Shown: positions 34,963-44,076 of the stretch, piece after piece
Position numbering within the stretch: the stretch's first letter is position 1
Layout of the letters: every line of letters starts with the position of its first letter
NCBI GenBank assembly: GCA_023954475.1
Contig: JAMLHW010000002.1
Span: 186,001-250,000 of the forward strand
DNA: 64,000 nucleotides
Reading direction: 5' to 3'
Origin: Anaerolineae bacterium
GTDB taxonomy: Bacteria; Chloroflexota; Anaerolineae; Promineifilales; Promineifilaceae
The notes under the pieces: generated by a model
Told to the model about the DNA's origin: nothing
Database searches by the model: none
Seen by the model: the letters and a program-made list of their open reading frames with translations, nothing else
Program-made: the position numbers and the translations under genes

Positions 34963-35331
34963 ATGAGCATGGACAAAATTGTTATCAAAGACCTGCTGTT
35001 GCGCGGCATCATCGGCCTTAATCCCGAAGAGCGCATCAAAAAACAAGATATTCTGATCAATTTAGTGCTTTATACTGATGTGCGCCATGCAGCCATGACG
35101 GACGACATTGCCGACTCAGTCAACTACAAAGCCATTACCAAGCGCATTATCGAACATGTAGAGAATTCGGCCGATTATCTGGTCGAAAAACTGGTCAGTG
35201 ACATTGCGCGAATTATTATCGTTGAATTCGGTGTGGCGCGGGCTCAAGTACGCGTGGAAAAACCAGGCGCATTACGTTTTGCGCAGTCAGTCGGCATCGA
35301 AATCGAGCGCACGGCAGAGGATTACGAATAA
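34963..35331 (+). CDS. folB: Dihydroneopterin aldolase
   Basis: Cleaves dihydroneopterin to 6-hydroxymethyl-dihydropterin and glycolaldehyde in folate synthesis. 122 residues from ATG 34963 (a second ATG at 34969 is possible). The family marks are LLLRGIIGLNPEERIKKQDI, DSVNYKAITKRIIEHVE and LVEKLVSDIARIII, ending in ARAQVRVEKPGALRFA with the catalytic Lys. folK follows seven bases later. The presence of a normal FolB means that the PTPS homologue in the other operon is free for a different role. Confidence 0.94.
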   Translation: MSMDKIVIKDLLLRGIIGLNPEERIKKQDILINLVLYTDVRHAAMTDDIADSVNYKAITKRIIEHVENSADYLVEKLVSDIARIIIVEFGVARAQVRVEKPGALRFAQSVGIEIERTAEDYE

Positions 35332-35337
35332 AAAGCC

Positions 35338-35880
35338 ATGCATCGCGTCGTCTTGTTACTCGGTTCAAATATTGATAAGGAGCACAACTTGCCGTGCGCA
35401 TTGGCGCTCCTCGACGAACTGACCACGGTGATCGCAGTATCATCCATCTACGAGTCGGCTCCGCAAGGACTCAAGGAGCAGCCTTCCTTTTTCAATGCTG
35501 CCGTCACGATAGAAACCGAATTGACGGCCTTCCAGATCAAACAGTCACTCATCGATACAATTGAACGCGAGTTGCGGCGCGTGCGCACCGCCGACAAGAA
35601 TGCGCCGCGTACCATTGATTTAGACATTGTGCTCTATGATGATGCTGTGTTTACGTACAGTGGTGCCGATGGCCGGTTGCGCTTCGTGCCTGATCCTGAT
35701 CTGGAGCGATTTGTGCATGTGGCTGTGCCGGTTGCGGAACTGCTGCCGGATTCAGTACATCCGGTGACCGGGCAGTCTCTCGCTGAATTGGCGGAGACGC
35801 TGCTGGCTGCCGCAGCGCAGGCAGGGGAACCCCCTTTGCACAAGCGCGTGGAATTTGATTTGGCGGAGCGACAACGGTAA
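35338..35880 (+). CDS. folK: 6-hydroxymethyl-7,8-dihydropterin pyrophosphokinase
   Basis: Transfers pyrophosphate from ATP to hydroxymethyl-dihydropterin. 180 residues. The opening HRVVLLLGSNIDKEHNL, the middle SIYESAPQGLKEQPSFFNAA and the PRTIDLDIVLYDD block with the metal-binding Asp pair are unmistakable. A C-terminal extension of about 20 residues after ETLLAAAAQAGEPP is longer than in the minimal enzyme. It forms a cluster with folB and the pteridine-reductase-like SDR. No folP was seen. Confidence 0.94.
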   Translation: MHRVVLLLGSNIDKEHNLPCALALLDELTTVIAVSSIYESAPQGLKEQPSFFNAAVTIETELTAFQIKQSLIDTIERELRRVRTADKNAPRTIDLDIVLYDDAVFTYSGADGRLRFVPDPDLERFVHVAVPVAELLPDSVHPVTGQSLAELAETLLAAAAQAGEPPLHKRVEFDLAERQR

Positions 35881-35928
35881 CACTATCTCGGCTGGTGCAC
35901 ATTTCGGCCGATTGAGAGAAGGATCAAC

Positions 35929-36477
35929 ATGGCACCAATTCGAATTCTGGCAATTCCCGGTAGTTTGCGCGAGGGATCGGTGATCAAACAATTGTTGCGG
36001 TCGTTGCAACCGCTTGCGCCGTCTGACGTGGAGATCACCCTCTTCGATTTGAAAGATATTCCGCTTTACAATCAGGACGTGGAAGATTCTGTTGGGTTTC
36101 CGCCGGCAGTTCAGGCATTCCGCGATGCAATCGAATCGGCCGATGGCTTGATCATCGCCACACCTGAATACAATGGCGCGGAGTCCGGCGTTGTCAAGAA
36201 TGCCATCGATTGGGCTTCACGCAAAGGGTTGATGGCCCAACGACCCGTAACGCCGATTACCGGATCACCCGGCGCACTCGGTGCGACAAAAGCGCAGGAA
36301 AGCCTGCGATCCGTCCTCAATCACCTCGGCATGTACGTCATGCCGCGCCCGGCCCTGGCGATCCCCAAGCTGCCGAGCAAGCTCGATGGCGACAACATCG
36401 CCGATGAGACAACGGCGCGCTTTGTGCGGCAGTGGTTAGCTACTTTTCGCGACTGGATTGTTCAGTTGAATAAATGA
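35929..36477 (+). CDS. NADPH-dependent FMN reductase family protein
   Basis: 182 residues with the flavodoxin-like fold. ILAIPGSLREGSVIKQLL at the N-terminus is the FMN phosphate loop; TPEYNGAESGVVKNAIDWAS is the family fingerprint. Such enzymes reduce quinones, azo compounds, chromate or free FMN with NAD(P)H. It has its own AGAAGGA ribosome site and is followed by a strong terminator at 36536. Confidence 0.9.
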   Translation: MAPIRILAIPGSLREGSVIKQLLRSLQPLAPSDVEITLFDLKDIPLYNQDVEDSVGFPPAVQAFRDAIESADGLIIATPEYNGAESGVVKNAIDWASRKGLMAQRPVTPITGSPGALGATKAQESLRSVLNHLGMYVMPRPALAIPKLPSKLDGDNIADETTARFVRQWLATFRDWIVQLNK

Positions 36478-36535
36478 TGTGATGGTTTAGAGAAGGCTTG
36501 CGGCTATTACCACCATCAAACGTTGGAACTGGATA

Positions 36536-36568
36536 AAGGTGTCCCAAATGACCTAGGACACCTTTTTT
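36536..36568 (+). terminator. Rho-independent terminator
   Basis: AAGGTGTCC pairs with GGACACCTT across an 11-base loop and is followed by TTTT. It ends the folate/FMN reductase transcript. Confidence 0.88.
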
Positions 36569-36585
36569 ATGTTAATCGACGGTCA

Positions 36586-39500
36586 TTATGAGTTTCTTCC
36601 CAATAGCAACCAGCCAAAAAGTAAACCCGTTACAGTTGCTAAAAACAGAGAAATGATAAGTAAAACAGGGGGCACACTAACAGTGTTTGCCGGAGTATTT
36701 GAACACGGACTATTCGTGGCCAGGAGACCTTGCCTCAGTGCGCTTTCAACACTGACGATGTTATTGACCGAAACCGTCCCTTCAAATGGCTCGCCCGAGC
36801 AATTCTTGACTGTAACCAGGCCATCCACTTCATTCGCCGCCACTTCGAAGTACTGGAAGGTACCTGGAACCGTATCATTCACGACGGCGTATTCCTGACC
36901 AACCATTAGCGACTGCGAAGGAACAGCGACAGCGGTTTCTCTGGAGATTGAAGGAGGGAGAGCTTTGATCGCCGTTTCAAGACTCGTTGCACTCTCGATG
37001 TATGCCTCGTCTTGCGTTACCGCATAATCGAACGTGCAGTTATCGAGCGCAAACGGGTCTGTAACGCCCGCTTCCTGACACGCTTGTCTGGCCGCTGCGC
37101 GTACGTCCGGGGCAATTTCGAGCAGGGTGGTCGGGCCTTCTGTTTCGCTCGCTTCTGCGATACGCACGCCGAAGAGCTGTGCGACCAGGGAAAGCGTATT
37201 GGAGGTAACTGCATCGCTAGCGGGGATCGCTTCGCTGAACAGCGACTCGCCTTCCGGGATGCGCCAACTGTCACCGAATGTTTTCAATTGTTCGGGGGTA
37301 GCTGGCGGAGTGATCAGTGCGCCATTACGAATCTGCAAGTCGTTCTGTTGATCGCCGTTGAGGTCGCCACAGAGACCTTCATAGGTCATGTCGCTGTTCA
37401 ACCGCGCCACACCGATGTTGGCGTGAAACTTACCTTTCGACTTGTATCTGACGGCGGTGCTTCCGTCAGGCCAAACGAACGTGAAGTCGCGCCAGCGGCT
37501 GTCTTCAGTTGGGTCAGCGGGATTGACAATAAGACGGCCACCGTTGGGAAGTGTCATTTCGCTGGTAGGCAGTGGTGTCTCCACGCCATTTATGAGAAGG
37601 TGCCGCTCCGGTCGCTGGTAGAATTCGACTGTTAAGTCATCGCCCATCTGCAGCGCCATCGCGGTATTGATCGAGACGGAGGGGTTCGCTCTGATCGGTT
37701 GCAGGCGCGTCTGAACCATGACGTCACCGAGAGGCGTAGACTGCAACAGAATGTACTCGCCGAATTCCTGGAAGTTGTAGCCTAGCCCGTCCGGCGTTCT
37801 GACGTGTACATCGCCGTAGCTGCAGAACGGTATCTTGTCGAGGAGTGGTGGTTCGAAAGGCGGTTCCGTCGGCGGCTCTGTCGGCGGTTCCTCTTCGCAA
37901 CTGCTTTGCTCGACTTCGTAGCACGCCTGTATCTGCGGGTCCGCATTGAATGTCAAGGTGATTTGTGGCGGTACACCGTCTTCCCAGGCAACGAATCCGT
38001 TGTCGCCTGGGACAGCGCTGAACGTAACCATGGCCGATAGCTCTTGATGCGTCGCGTACGGTATGCTCGACAAGTCGATGCGCCCGTCGGTGCCGATCAT
38101 CTCCTGTTCGGCAAGCACTTCATTGCCGTCCGCATCCACAACAGTGATCTTGAACGAGTTGAACTCAACCCCTGTGGTGAGATCCGCATCGATGACACGG
38201 ACATCGTTCCACGTGATGTTGCGGTTTTCTTGTCCGTCGCAGTAAAAGCCGGCTGGCTCGATTGTTTCAGTGGCAATTTCTCTGGAAATCGTACACACAT
38301 CGCCCGTATTGGGATCCCACGAATGCATGACGCCATTGTGACCCAGGCTGATGATGCAGCCGTTGTCGTTGACTGCGCCGTATTCGAAGGTTTCTCGCAT
38401 TAAACGTTCTTTGTGATTCACCACGCCGTCAACGTATCTGTCAACACCGCCAACACCTTCAATATTGCCAACGCACGGTGCACTGGTGCTCCAATCCCAG
38501 CACTGAGATTGACTTGAGAATCCGCCCGAGAAAATCGTCCTCTCATCAACTTCAGTCTCGCCCATAATCCAAGAGAATGCGATATGCCAACCACCACCGG
38601 GTCCAATCAGTTCCCGATTAGGCCCTTCAGCTAGACCACAATCACCACAAGTAAACTTGTCACCCATCGTGCTGAGCATGGTAGTGTTCTCGGTTCCATC
38701 GAAATCATAGCACTTAGTCTTTTCTCCGCCTCTTAGCCCGGGCATGAGGCAGACGCCATTGCGCTCGCCACTCGTGTCTTTGTGGAAAAACACTCCCCAG
38801 TATCCGCCTTCCTGACCATCCGGAGATCTCACCTCGACGACGTTGGCCCACTCTGCACAAGGCATACCGGTGGCCGTGTCGAAGCAATGCAGGTAGGTGG
38901 TAGGCCCCCCAGGAAGACCTCTTTGACTATCACTTTCGCTTAAGTATGGGTCGGCAATGGTGGCATAGATACGTGTGCCGTTCACTTCCATATCCATGAA
39001 GCCACCGTCTATACGCTTTCCACCTTGACCCATTCCACCTTGAAATGGCGGAATCCCTTGGCCCACCAAGGCACTGTCTTTAGGATAACCCGGACATTTT
39101 GATATTGGGTCAGTGGTTGTATCATAACAGTGTACTCGATGGTCGTCAGTAACCAGATAGAGCTTTTCACCGACGGCGCGTGGCCCTGTTCCCCGGTCAT
39201 TGTGGATACCTCGGCCGTGGCGATCCAGGAAACCTTGTTCCAAATCTGCTAAAGGCGTAAATCCACAGCTCGCATCCATTGAAGTGTCCCAGCACATCAG
39301 ACCAAACTCGGTTGCGCTCTGCAGGCGGAAATAGAGACGGTTTTGGTTTTCGAAGAATTCACCGCCTCCCGGCGTGAGTGACGTGGCGTATTCCCCGACT
39401 GACTTAGGGTAGCCTTCACAAACTGAACTTGTCGCACGTTCGACGCACCAGAGCTGCTTCGCGTCTGCTGGTTGATCATGGAAAACTGTAAATATTCGGT

Positions 39501-41220
39501 CACCGGCCAATATGGGAATGAATCCATCCTGACCAGAGGTTTGTTCTATTTCTTTCAGTGGCGGAACAAGCTCGGTGGGCAAGCCACCGGTGGCGTTGCC
39601 CGGCACGGCGCCGGCTGTTAAGCGAATGTCGGTAACGCCGGAGGCAGGCTCCTCGGTGCTCCAGGTGTTGCCGTTGTTGGTGGAATATTCAGCCTTGCCA
39701 CCGGGCGGCACTCTCAACGAGCCGTTGACGAACTCCTGACCTTCCTCTATTGTTTCGATGACGGTCACATCCGATGTGATGCCATTGGCCGGCGATTCAA
39801 AATCAACGGTGACGCTGGAGCGCGTTAGCTCACATGACGCCGAACAGGGGCTGGTTCCGTCCCATGAACTGCTGCTCGTGACGCGGGCAAATGGGGTTGA
39901 AACAAACTCGTCTGTGTAACCGGGTTCCGACATAAAGAAATGGACTTCGGTATCGGCCGGCAGGTCGGATATCACCGTGGTCTCTTCCGTAATATCCAGG
40001 ACAAGGTCGCTGTTGCCGGTGGCCTGGATCTCTGCCTTGATCTTGAGCGGGTTGTCCGGGTCCGAACTGAGGAGTGCCGGATCGACGTTCAGCTCGATGC
40101 AGGCGTCTCCTGTGCCGAAAGCGGGCACGTCGGGAGCAGGCGTGTTTGTGGGAGGAACGGGCGTGTTCGTCGGAGGGGCCGGCGTGTCAATCGCAGGGAT
40201 TGGTGTGTCGGTCGGGGGAACCGGTGTTGCGGTGGGAGGGATCACTGCCTCTACCGTTGCGCCAAAGCTCCAGTAGTCGCTGATGACGGTGGTCTCGCCT
40301 GGGTCGAGGCAGCGATCCCACTGTAGGGCGATGCCATTGTCATGCAATTGAGTACTTTCCGGTTCAGTTTCTTCCAGTTGAACTTCTTCTGATTCTGCAT
40401 CTTCTTCTTCCAATGCAGCTTCTTCTAAAGCTTCCCCAACCTCTTTAATTCTGTCCTGGAGGTCTGAGCCGTTTCTTACAGCGTTCCAGATTTCGTCATT
40501 ATATACACCTTCTTGATAGTGGTCGGCCGGGGTGATTGGCTGGAACACCATGAACCAGTCACTGCCATCCTGTTTCTGTCCTTGGCCACCGACGGCGCCG
40601 GTGTCGGCATTGTAGTAACCTCTACCGCGATCGCTGCCATTGAAGAAGATGTCCGCCGCGTGATAAGCTGAAAAACAGATTCGCTCATTGCCGTTGTTGG
40701 TGATTTCCCGGTCTTGTTGAAAGAAGGCGTTGCCGTCCACATACGAAACCGTCTGTACAACGCTGAGGTTGGCGGTATCGTCGTTTATCGTCTGTGTGGT
40801 CACGATCTGGTAGGGATCAGATTGTGTGCCGGTTCCTGCAGGCCCTGTTTGTTCGACCAAATTCAGACGCTTAGTATTCGCATTGTAGGCAGACACTTGG
40901 TTGGTATTTTCCAAATCGGGGCTGTAAGGAGCCGTATCACCGTCTACGAAGATAAAGAAACCACTGTCGGCAGTGCCATAGACAGCGCCTACTTTAACGC
41001 CGTCTGAATTCCTAATATCATCATGGTAAACTTGGACACTGGCATTATCTCCGACATGAATCTCGAGCGGAGTGCCTGCAATCGTCTTGTGATTGGGGGG
41101 TGTAGAAGGGGTGGAAAGGGCAATCCCCTGTTGCAGGGGCGCTGCTAGCGCAATCCCTGCGGACACCATCAGTAGTGCGACCAATAATCCTGCGATGAGC
41201 TTCATCTTGCTGTGGACCAT
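36586..41220 (-). CDS. Very large secreted, C-terminally anchored protein with a VWD domain
   Basis: 1544 residues. A signal peptide (residues 1-27) is followed by a beta-rich region. Then comes an acidic EEAALEEEDAESEEVQ stretch and a Pro/Thr repeat linker of the type PPTNTPVPPTNTP at roughly residues 330-370. A long central part has strand and loop repeats with many paired Cys residues and short phrases such as LHCFDTATGMPC, consistent with a propeller. Near the end, SYGDVHVRTPDGLGYNFQEF and YEGLCGDLNGDQQNDLQIRN mark a von Willebrand type D domain. The C-terminus is one membrane helix. It is likely displayed on the surface or anchored outside, in adhesion or binding. The gene has no TCGGCCGA octamer at all. 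Confidence 0.75.
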   Translation of the reverse strand: MVHSKMKLIAGLLVALLMVSAGIALAAPLQQGIALSTPSTPPNHKTIAGTPLEIHVGDNASVQVYHDDIRNSDGVKVGAVYGTADSGFFIFVDGDTAPYSPDLENTNQVSAYNANTKRLNLVEQTGPAGTGTQSDPYQIVTTQTINDDTANLSVVQTVSYVDGNAFFQQDREITNNGNERICFSAYHAADIFFNGSDRGRGYYNADTGAVGGQGQKQDGSDWFMVFQPITPADHYQEGVYNDEIWNAVRNGSDLQDRIKEVGEALEEAALEEEDAESEEVQLEETEPESTQLHDNGIALQWDRCLDPGETTVISDYWSFGATVEAVIPPTATPVPPTDTPIPAIDTPAPPTNTPVPPTNTPAPDVPAFGTGDACIELNVDPALLSSDPDNPLKIKAEIQATGNSDLVLDITEETTVISDLPADTEVHFFMSEPGYTDEFVSTPFARVTSSSSWDGTSPCSASCELTRSSVTVDFESPANGITSDVTVIETIEEGQEFVNGSLRVPPGGKAEYSTNNGNTWSTEEPASGVTDIRLTAGAVPGNATGGLPTELVPPLKEIEQTSGQDGFIPILAGDRIFTVFHDQPADAKQLWCVERATSSVCEGYPKSVGEYATSLTPGGGEFFENQNRLYFRLQSATEFGLMCWDTSMDASCGFTPLADLEQGFLDRHGRGIHNDRGTGPRAVGEKLYLVTDDHRVHCYDTTTDPISKCPGYPKDSALVGQGIPPFQGGMGQGGKRIDGGFMDMEVNGTRIYATIADPYLSESDSQRGLPGGPTTYLHCFDTATGMPCAEWANVVEVRSPDGQEGGYWGVFFHKDTSGERNGVCLMPGLRGGEKTKCYDFDGTENTTMLSTMGDKFTCGDCGLAEGPNRELIGPGGGWHIAFSWIMGETEVDERTIFSGGFSSQSQCWDWSTSAPCVGNIEGVGGVDRYVDGVVNHKERLMRETFEYGAVNDNGCIISLGHNGVMHSWDPNTGDVCTISREIATETIEPAGFYCDGQENRNITWNDVRVIDADLTTGVEFNSFKITVVDADGNEVLAEQEMIGTDGRIDLSSIPYATHQELSAMVTFSAVPGDNGFVAWEDGVPPQITLTFNADPQIQACYEVEQSSCEEEPPTEPPTEPPFEPPLLDKIPFCSYGDVHVRTPDGLGYNFQEFGEYILLQSTPLGDVMVQTRLQPIRANPSVSINTAMALQMGDDLTVEFYQRPERHLLINGVETPLPTSEMTLPNGGRLIVNPADPTEDSRWRDFTFVWPDGSTAVRYKSKGKFHANIGVARLNSDMTYEGLCGDLNGDQQNDLQIRNGALITPPATPEQLKTFGDSWRIPEGESLFSEAIPASDAVTSNTLSLVAQLFGVRIAEASETEGPTTLLEIAPDVRAAARQACQEAGVTDPFALDNCTFDYAVTQDEAYIESATSLETAIKALPPSISRETAVAVPSQSLMVGQEYAVVNDTVPGTFQYFEVAANEVDGLVTVKNCSGEPFEGTVSVNNIVSVESALRQGLLATNSPCSNTPANTVSVPPVLLIISLFLATVTGLLFGWLLLGRNS

Positions 41221-41479
41221 TTTCTTCTCCTGGTTACTTCATGCAATTTTTACGTTAAAACGGTACTTTTAGGCATTCTAAAGCAAATCACCGTTTAGTC
41301 AACAATAACTTTCTGCCAAGATGGGTTGCATAAGGGCAAAACTACGGCTGGTTTCGTTGCGATCGAAGGCAAACTGCACCATGCAGACACCGTTGACCAA
41401 GCAACCTCTCGCTGAATTGGCGTAGGCGCAGTGGGATTGCGGCGCCAAAAGCGGGTTTCGGCCGATGTCGATCTTTTCT

Positions 41480-41507
41480 TTGCCCGACAATGTATTTTTG
41501 CTAAAAT
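41480..41507 (+). promoter_or_regulatory. Promoter of the crystallin-VWA gene
   Basis: TTGCCC (41480-41485) and TAAAAT (41502-41507), 16 bases apart, in the 338-base divergent region 41221-41558. That region otherwise holds a single octamer at 41458 and no gene that I can see. Confidence 0.45.
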
Positions 41508-41558
41508 ACGTACTCAAGTTTCACTCATTTCGAAGTCAAAAAACAAAGGAGAATACGA

Positions 41559-42923
41559 ATGCCAAAGATCACACTGTACCAGCATGCTGATTTCAACACG
41601 CGCCCAGGTGACGAAAGCGGCTGGTCCCAAACATACAACCAGGCAACGCCTGATCTTGGAACCAGTGCTGATGCCGCTTCTTCCTGCGTGGTAGAAGAAG
41701 GTGTCTGGGTTCTATATGCGGGGAAAGACTATAACGACGAACAACAATTTCGCTTCGACCCAAAAGCTGTGGCGGTTTTAGGAAGGGGTCGCTATAAAAT
41801 GCCGAAGGACATGGGTCTGGAGAATGACACCCTCCATTCGTTCCGCCCGTTGCCGGAAGAGGGCATTTGCCTTTTTGAACACCCCAACTACAGAGGCATG
41901 ATGATTCACGTAGTCGATGAGCATGTCGACTTCAGAGAAATAGATGCGAACGACAAGGTGTCGTCTGCAATCGTCTTGTCTGGTGTGTGGGACCTCTATA
42001 AACACACTCATTTCAAAGGAGATGTCTGGACGCTCAGTCACGGCCAATACCGGAATCCGACGGCCGGTGGATTCCCAGCTGATACAATTTCTTCGGTGCG
42101 CCGCAATGCTGCAGCCCATGGCAGTTTGAGTGTGGTCAGTAGCACCGCTGGTTCGGGTTCACCGAGTCAGGCAAAAGTACAAAATGATACGGTTGTCGAG
42201 TTGGTGCTCGATGCTTCAGATTCCATGAACACGGGCAAAATCGGAAATGAGAGCCGTCTCAAAGTGGCCAAAGATGCTATGCGGGAAGTTGTGGAAACGG
42301 TACTGCCAGACGGCTTGCAGATCGCGTTGCGCGCCTTTGGCTTAGACGATGGATGTAGCAAGAAGCTGGTTATGGAACTCGCACCGCTTGATAAGAGCGC
42401 AATGCTAGGTAAAATTCAGGATATCAAGGCTAAAGGTGGTACTGATATCGCTGGTTCGCTTTTGGCTGTGAAGGACGATTTAGCCGGAGTTACGGCACCG
42501 AAACTTGTCATCCTTGTGACTGATGGTGACCACAACTGCACGGAATCTGGCACGGTTGAGGATGCAATTGACAACCTGCGAGGAGCGGGCTTCGATGTCC
42601 GCATCAACTTCGTAGGTTTTGCCATCGGCGATGCGGCGCTCAAAGCAAAATTTGAGTCTTGGGCTAGTAAAGGTGGTGGAGCCTATATAGATGCTCCGGA
42701 TCGGGATAAGCTGATAGATGCAATTCGCCGCGCGCTGAGCATACCGTTCCAAGTCAAAAATGCGTCCGGGACCAAGGTAGCTGATGGCTTTGTAGACGAC
42801 GCAGCAATTGAGCTTCTGGCTGGTGAATACAAAGTGGTATTAAATCCAGGTTCAGGCAACAGTTCTGAACATGATGTAACGGTCAATGCCGGTACAACCG
42901 CAACCTTCACTGCAGTCCGATAG
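41559..42923 (+). CDS. Beta/gamma-crystallin - von Willebrand A domain fusion protein
   Basis: 454 residues, no signal peptide seen. Residues about 1-180 contain two beta/gamma-crystallin-like modules with the Greek-key pattern (VWVLYAGKDYNDEQQF, ICLFEHPNYRGMMIHVVDEH, VWDLYKHTHFKGDVWTLSHG). Residues about 205-400 are a VWA domain: the MIDAS motif is LVLDASDSMNTG, with GGTDIAGSL and VTDGDHNCT. The tail (KNASGTKVADGFV, then GEYKVVLNPGSG and DVTVNAGTTATF) is a small beta domain. Crystallin modules often bind calcium and VWA binds divalent metal and protein ligands. The combination suggests a scaffold or sensor; a catalytic centre is not seen. Confidence 0.8.
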   Translation: MPKITLYQHADFNTRPGDESGWSQTYNQATPDLGTSADAASSCVVEEGVWVLYAGKDYNDEQQFRFDPKAVAVLGRGRYKMPKDMGLENDTLHSFRPLPEEGICLFEHPNYRGMMIHVVDEHVDFREIDANDKVSSAIVLSGVWDLYKHTHFKGDVWTLSHGQYRNPTAGGFPADTISSVRRNAAAHGSLSVVSSTAGSGSPSQAKVQNDTVVELVLDASDSMNTGKIGNESRLKVAKDAMREVVETVLPDGLQIALRAFGLDDGCSKKLVMELAPLDKSAMLGKIQDIKAKGGTDIAGSLLAVKDDLAGVTAPKLVILVTDGDHNCTESGTVEDAIDNLRGAGFDVRINFVGFAIGDAALKAKFESWASKGGGAYIDAPDRDKLIDAIRRALSIPFQVKNASGTKVADGFVDDAAIELLAGEYKVVLNPGSGNSSEHDVTVNAGTTATFTAVR

Positions 42924-43071
42924 TCACCAGGGTTCAGCTTGTATTCACCGACACATAGCAAACATCGGGTTTGAATTATTGGAACAACTCTTCATCCAGC
43001 TAAGGTAACAATTGCCGAACACTTGCAGCAAAGTGCAAAGAACGGTATTTGACTAACCTAAAAAAGTGAAT

Positions 43072-43142
43072 GAAAAGCAGGCCATTCCGATAACATGGGA
43101 TTATTTACCAATATCCCCATTTTCGGAATTGGCCTGCTTTTT
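43072..43142. terminator. Bidirectional terminator between convergent genes
   Basis: AAAAGCAGGCCATTCCGA (from 43073) pairs with TCGGAATTGGCCTGCTTTT (from 43123), one bulged base. A- and T-runs on both sides allow it to stop transcripts from either direction. Confidence 0.8.
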
Positions 43143-43161
43143 GCATTTTTCCCTATGGACA

Positions 43162-44076
43162 TTACTCTATGCTGCACCTCAAAACCCACGTCGCAATTGC
43201 ATCAAAACGAGCCTGCGTCAGTGGATGATTGCCAGTGAAATGCAGGTGATCGAGTTGGTCGCCGGCACCAGCAGCGCGTACCTGCGCTACAATTTGCTCC
43301 GCATCGGCCGATGCCCAATCATCCTTTGCCGAAACGATCAAGGCGGGGCGTGGCGCAAAGCAGGTGACGAGATCGACAATGTCAAAACGCGTGGCAAAAT
43401 CGGGGATCACTTCGGCCATTTCGATGCCGTATCCGTGTGCTATCTTGTGCGCATAGCTGCACGCCGCGCCGCTGGAACAGGCGAAGTGAATGCGTTCGTC
43501 GAGTGCGGCGTGAAAAAGTACGGTATTGCCGCCGTAAGAATGGCCGATCATGCCGATGCGACTCGCATCGATGGCTGGATGTTGCTGTAACAATGAAACG
43601 GCACGCGCTGAATCATCCAACACCTTGCGCATCAGGGTGTCACCGCGCAGCAAACGGTAACACAGTTCATTGAAGTGCTGCATCGTATCGGCCGAATTCA
43701 CCTCAACCCCTCGCACATTCTTGCGCCGATCCTCAAAGCAAATCGAATCCGGAGCCAGAACGGCGATGCCGCGCTGTGCCAATTTTGGGCCGAACGCCTG
43801 GAGCGGATCGCCGACTAGCCCGCAGACCTCGCTCTTGCCCAGATGCCGCTCTCCGTTATGCTGATGGTGCGCGACAACAGCCGAAAATGGTCCTGATCCC
43901 TCCGGCAAAAGCAGATAAGCCGCTATCGCATCCCCTTCGTCGCCGGTATATGTAATGAAAGACCGACTATAGCCCTGTTCCATTTCGGCCGAATGGACGA
44001 CAAACGGTACAGACTGCTGCGGTACAGTGAAACCGAGAAAGTCAGCGATTTGCCGGCGCAATGCAGCGTTGTTCAC
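43162..44076 (-). CDS. Alpha/beta hydrolase of the dienelactone hydrolase / acetyl-esterase-like group
   Basis: 304 residues. The nucleophile elbow is GHSYGGNTVLF; ALIVSAKDDWAS supplies the acidic residue and HLHFTGNHPLT the probable catalytic His. The N-terminal half (AYLLLPEGSGPFSAVVAHHQ, EVCGLVGDPLQAFGPKLAQ) matches the large hydrolases related to dienelactone hydrolase and acyl esterases. The substrate is unknown. It overlaps the SpoIIM-like gene by four bases (ATGA) and would be co-translated with it. Confidence 0.85.
   Translation of the reverse strand: MNNAALRRQIADFLGFTVPQQSVPFVVHSAEMEQGYSRSFITYTGDEGDAIAAYLLLPEGSGPFSAVVAHHQHNGERHLGKSEVCGLVGDPLQAFGPKLAQRGIAVLAPDSICFEDRRKNVRGVEVNSADTMQHFNELCYRLLRGDTLMRKVLDDSARAVSLLQQHPAIDASRIGMIGHSYGGNTVLFHAALDERIHFACSSGAACSYAHKIAHGYGIEMAEVIPDFATRFDIVDLVTCFAPRPALIVSAKDDWASADAEQIVAQVRAAGAGDQLDHLHFTGNHPLTQARFDAIATWVLRCSIE

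Noticed and set aside
40120-40270. Short direct repeats that look like an array
   Set aside because: They are the coding DNA of the Pro/Thr linker in the VWD protein; there are no spacers of constant length, so not a CRISPR.
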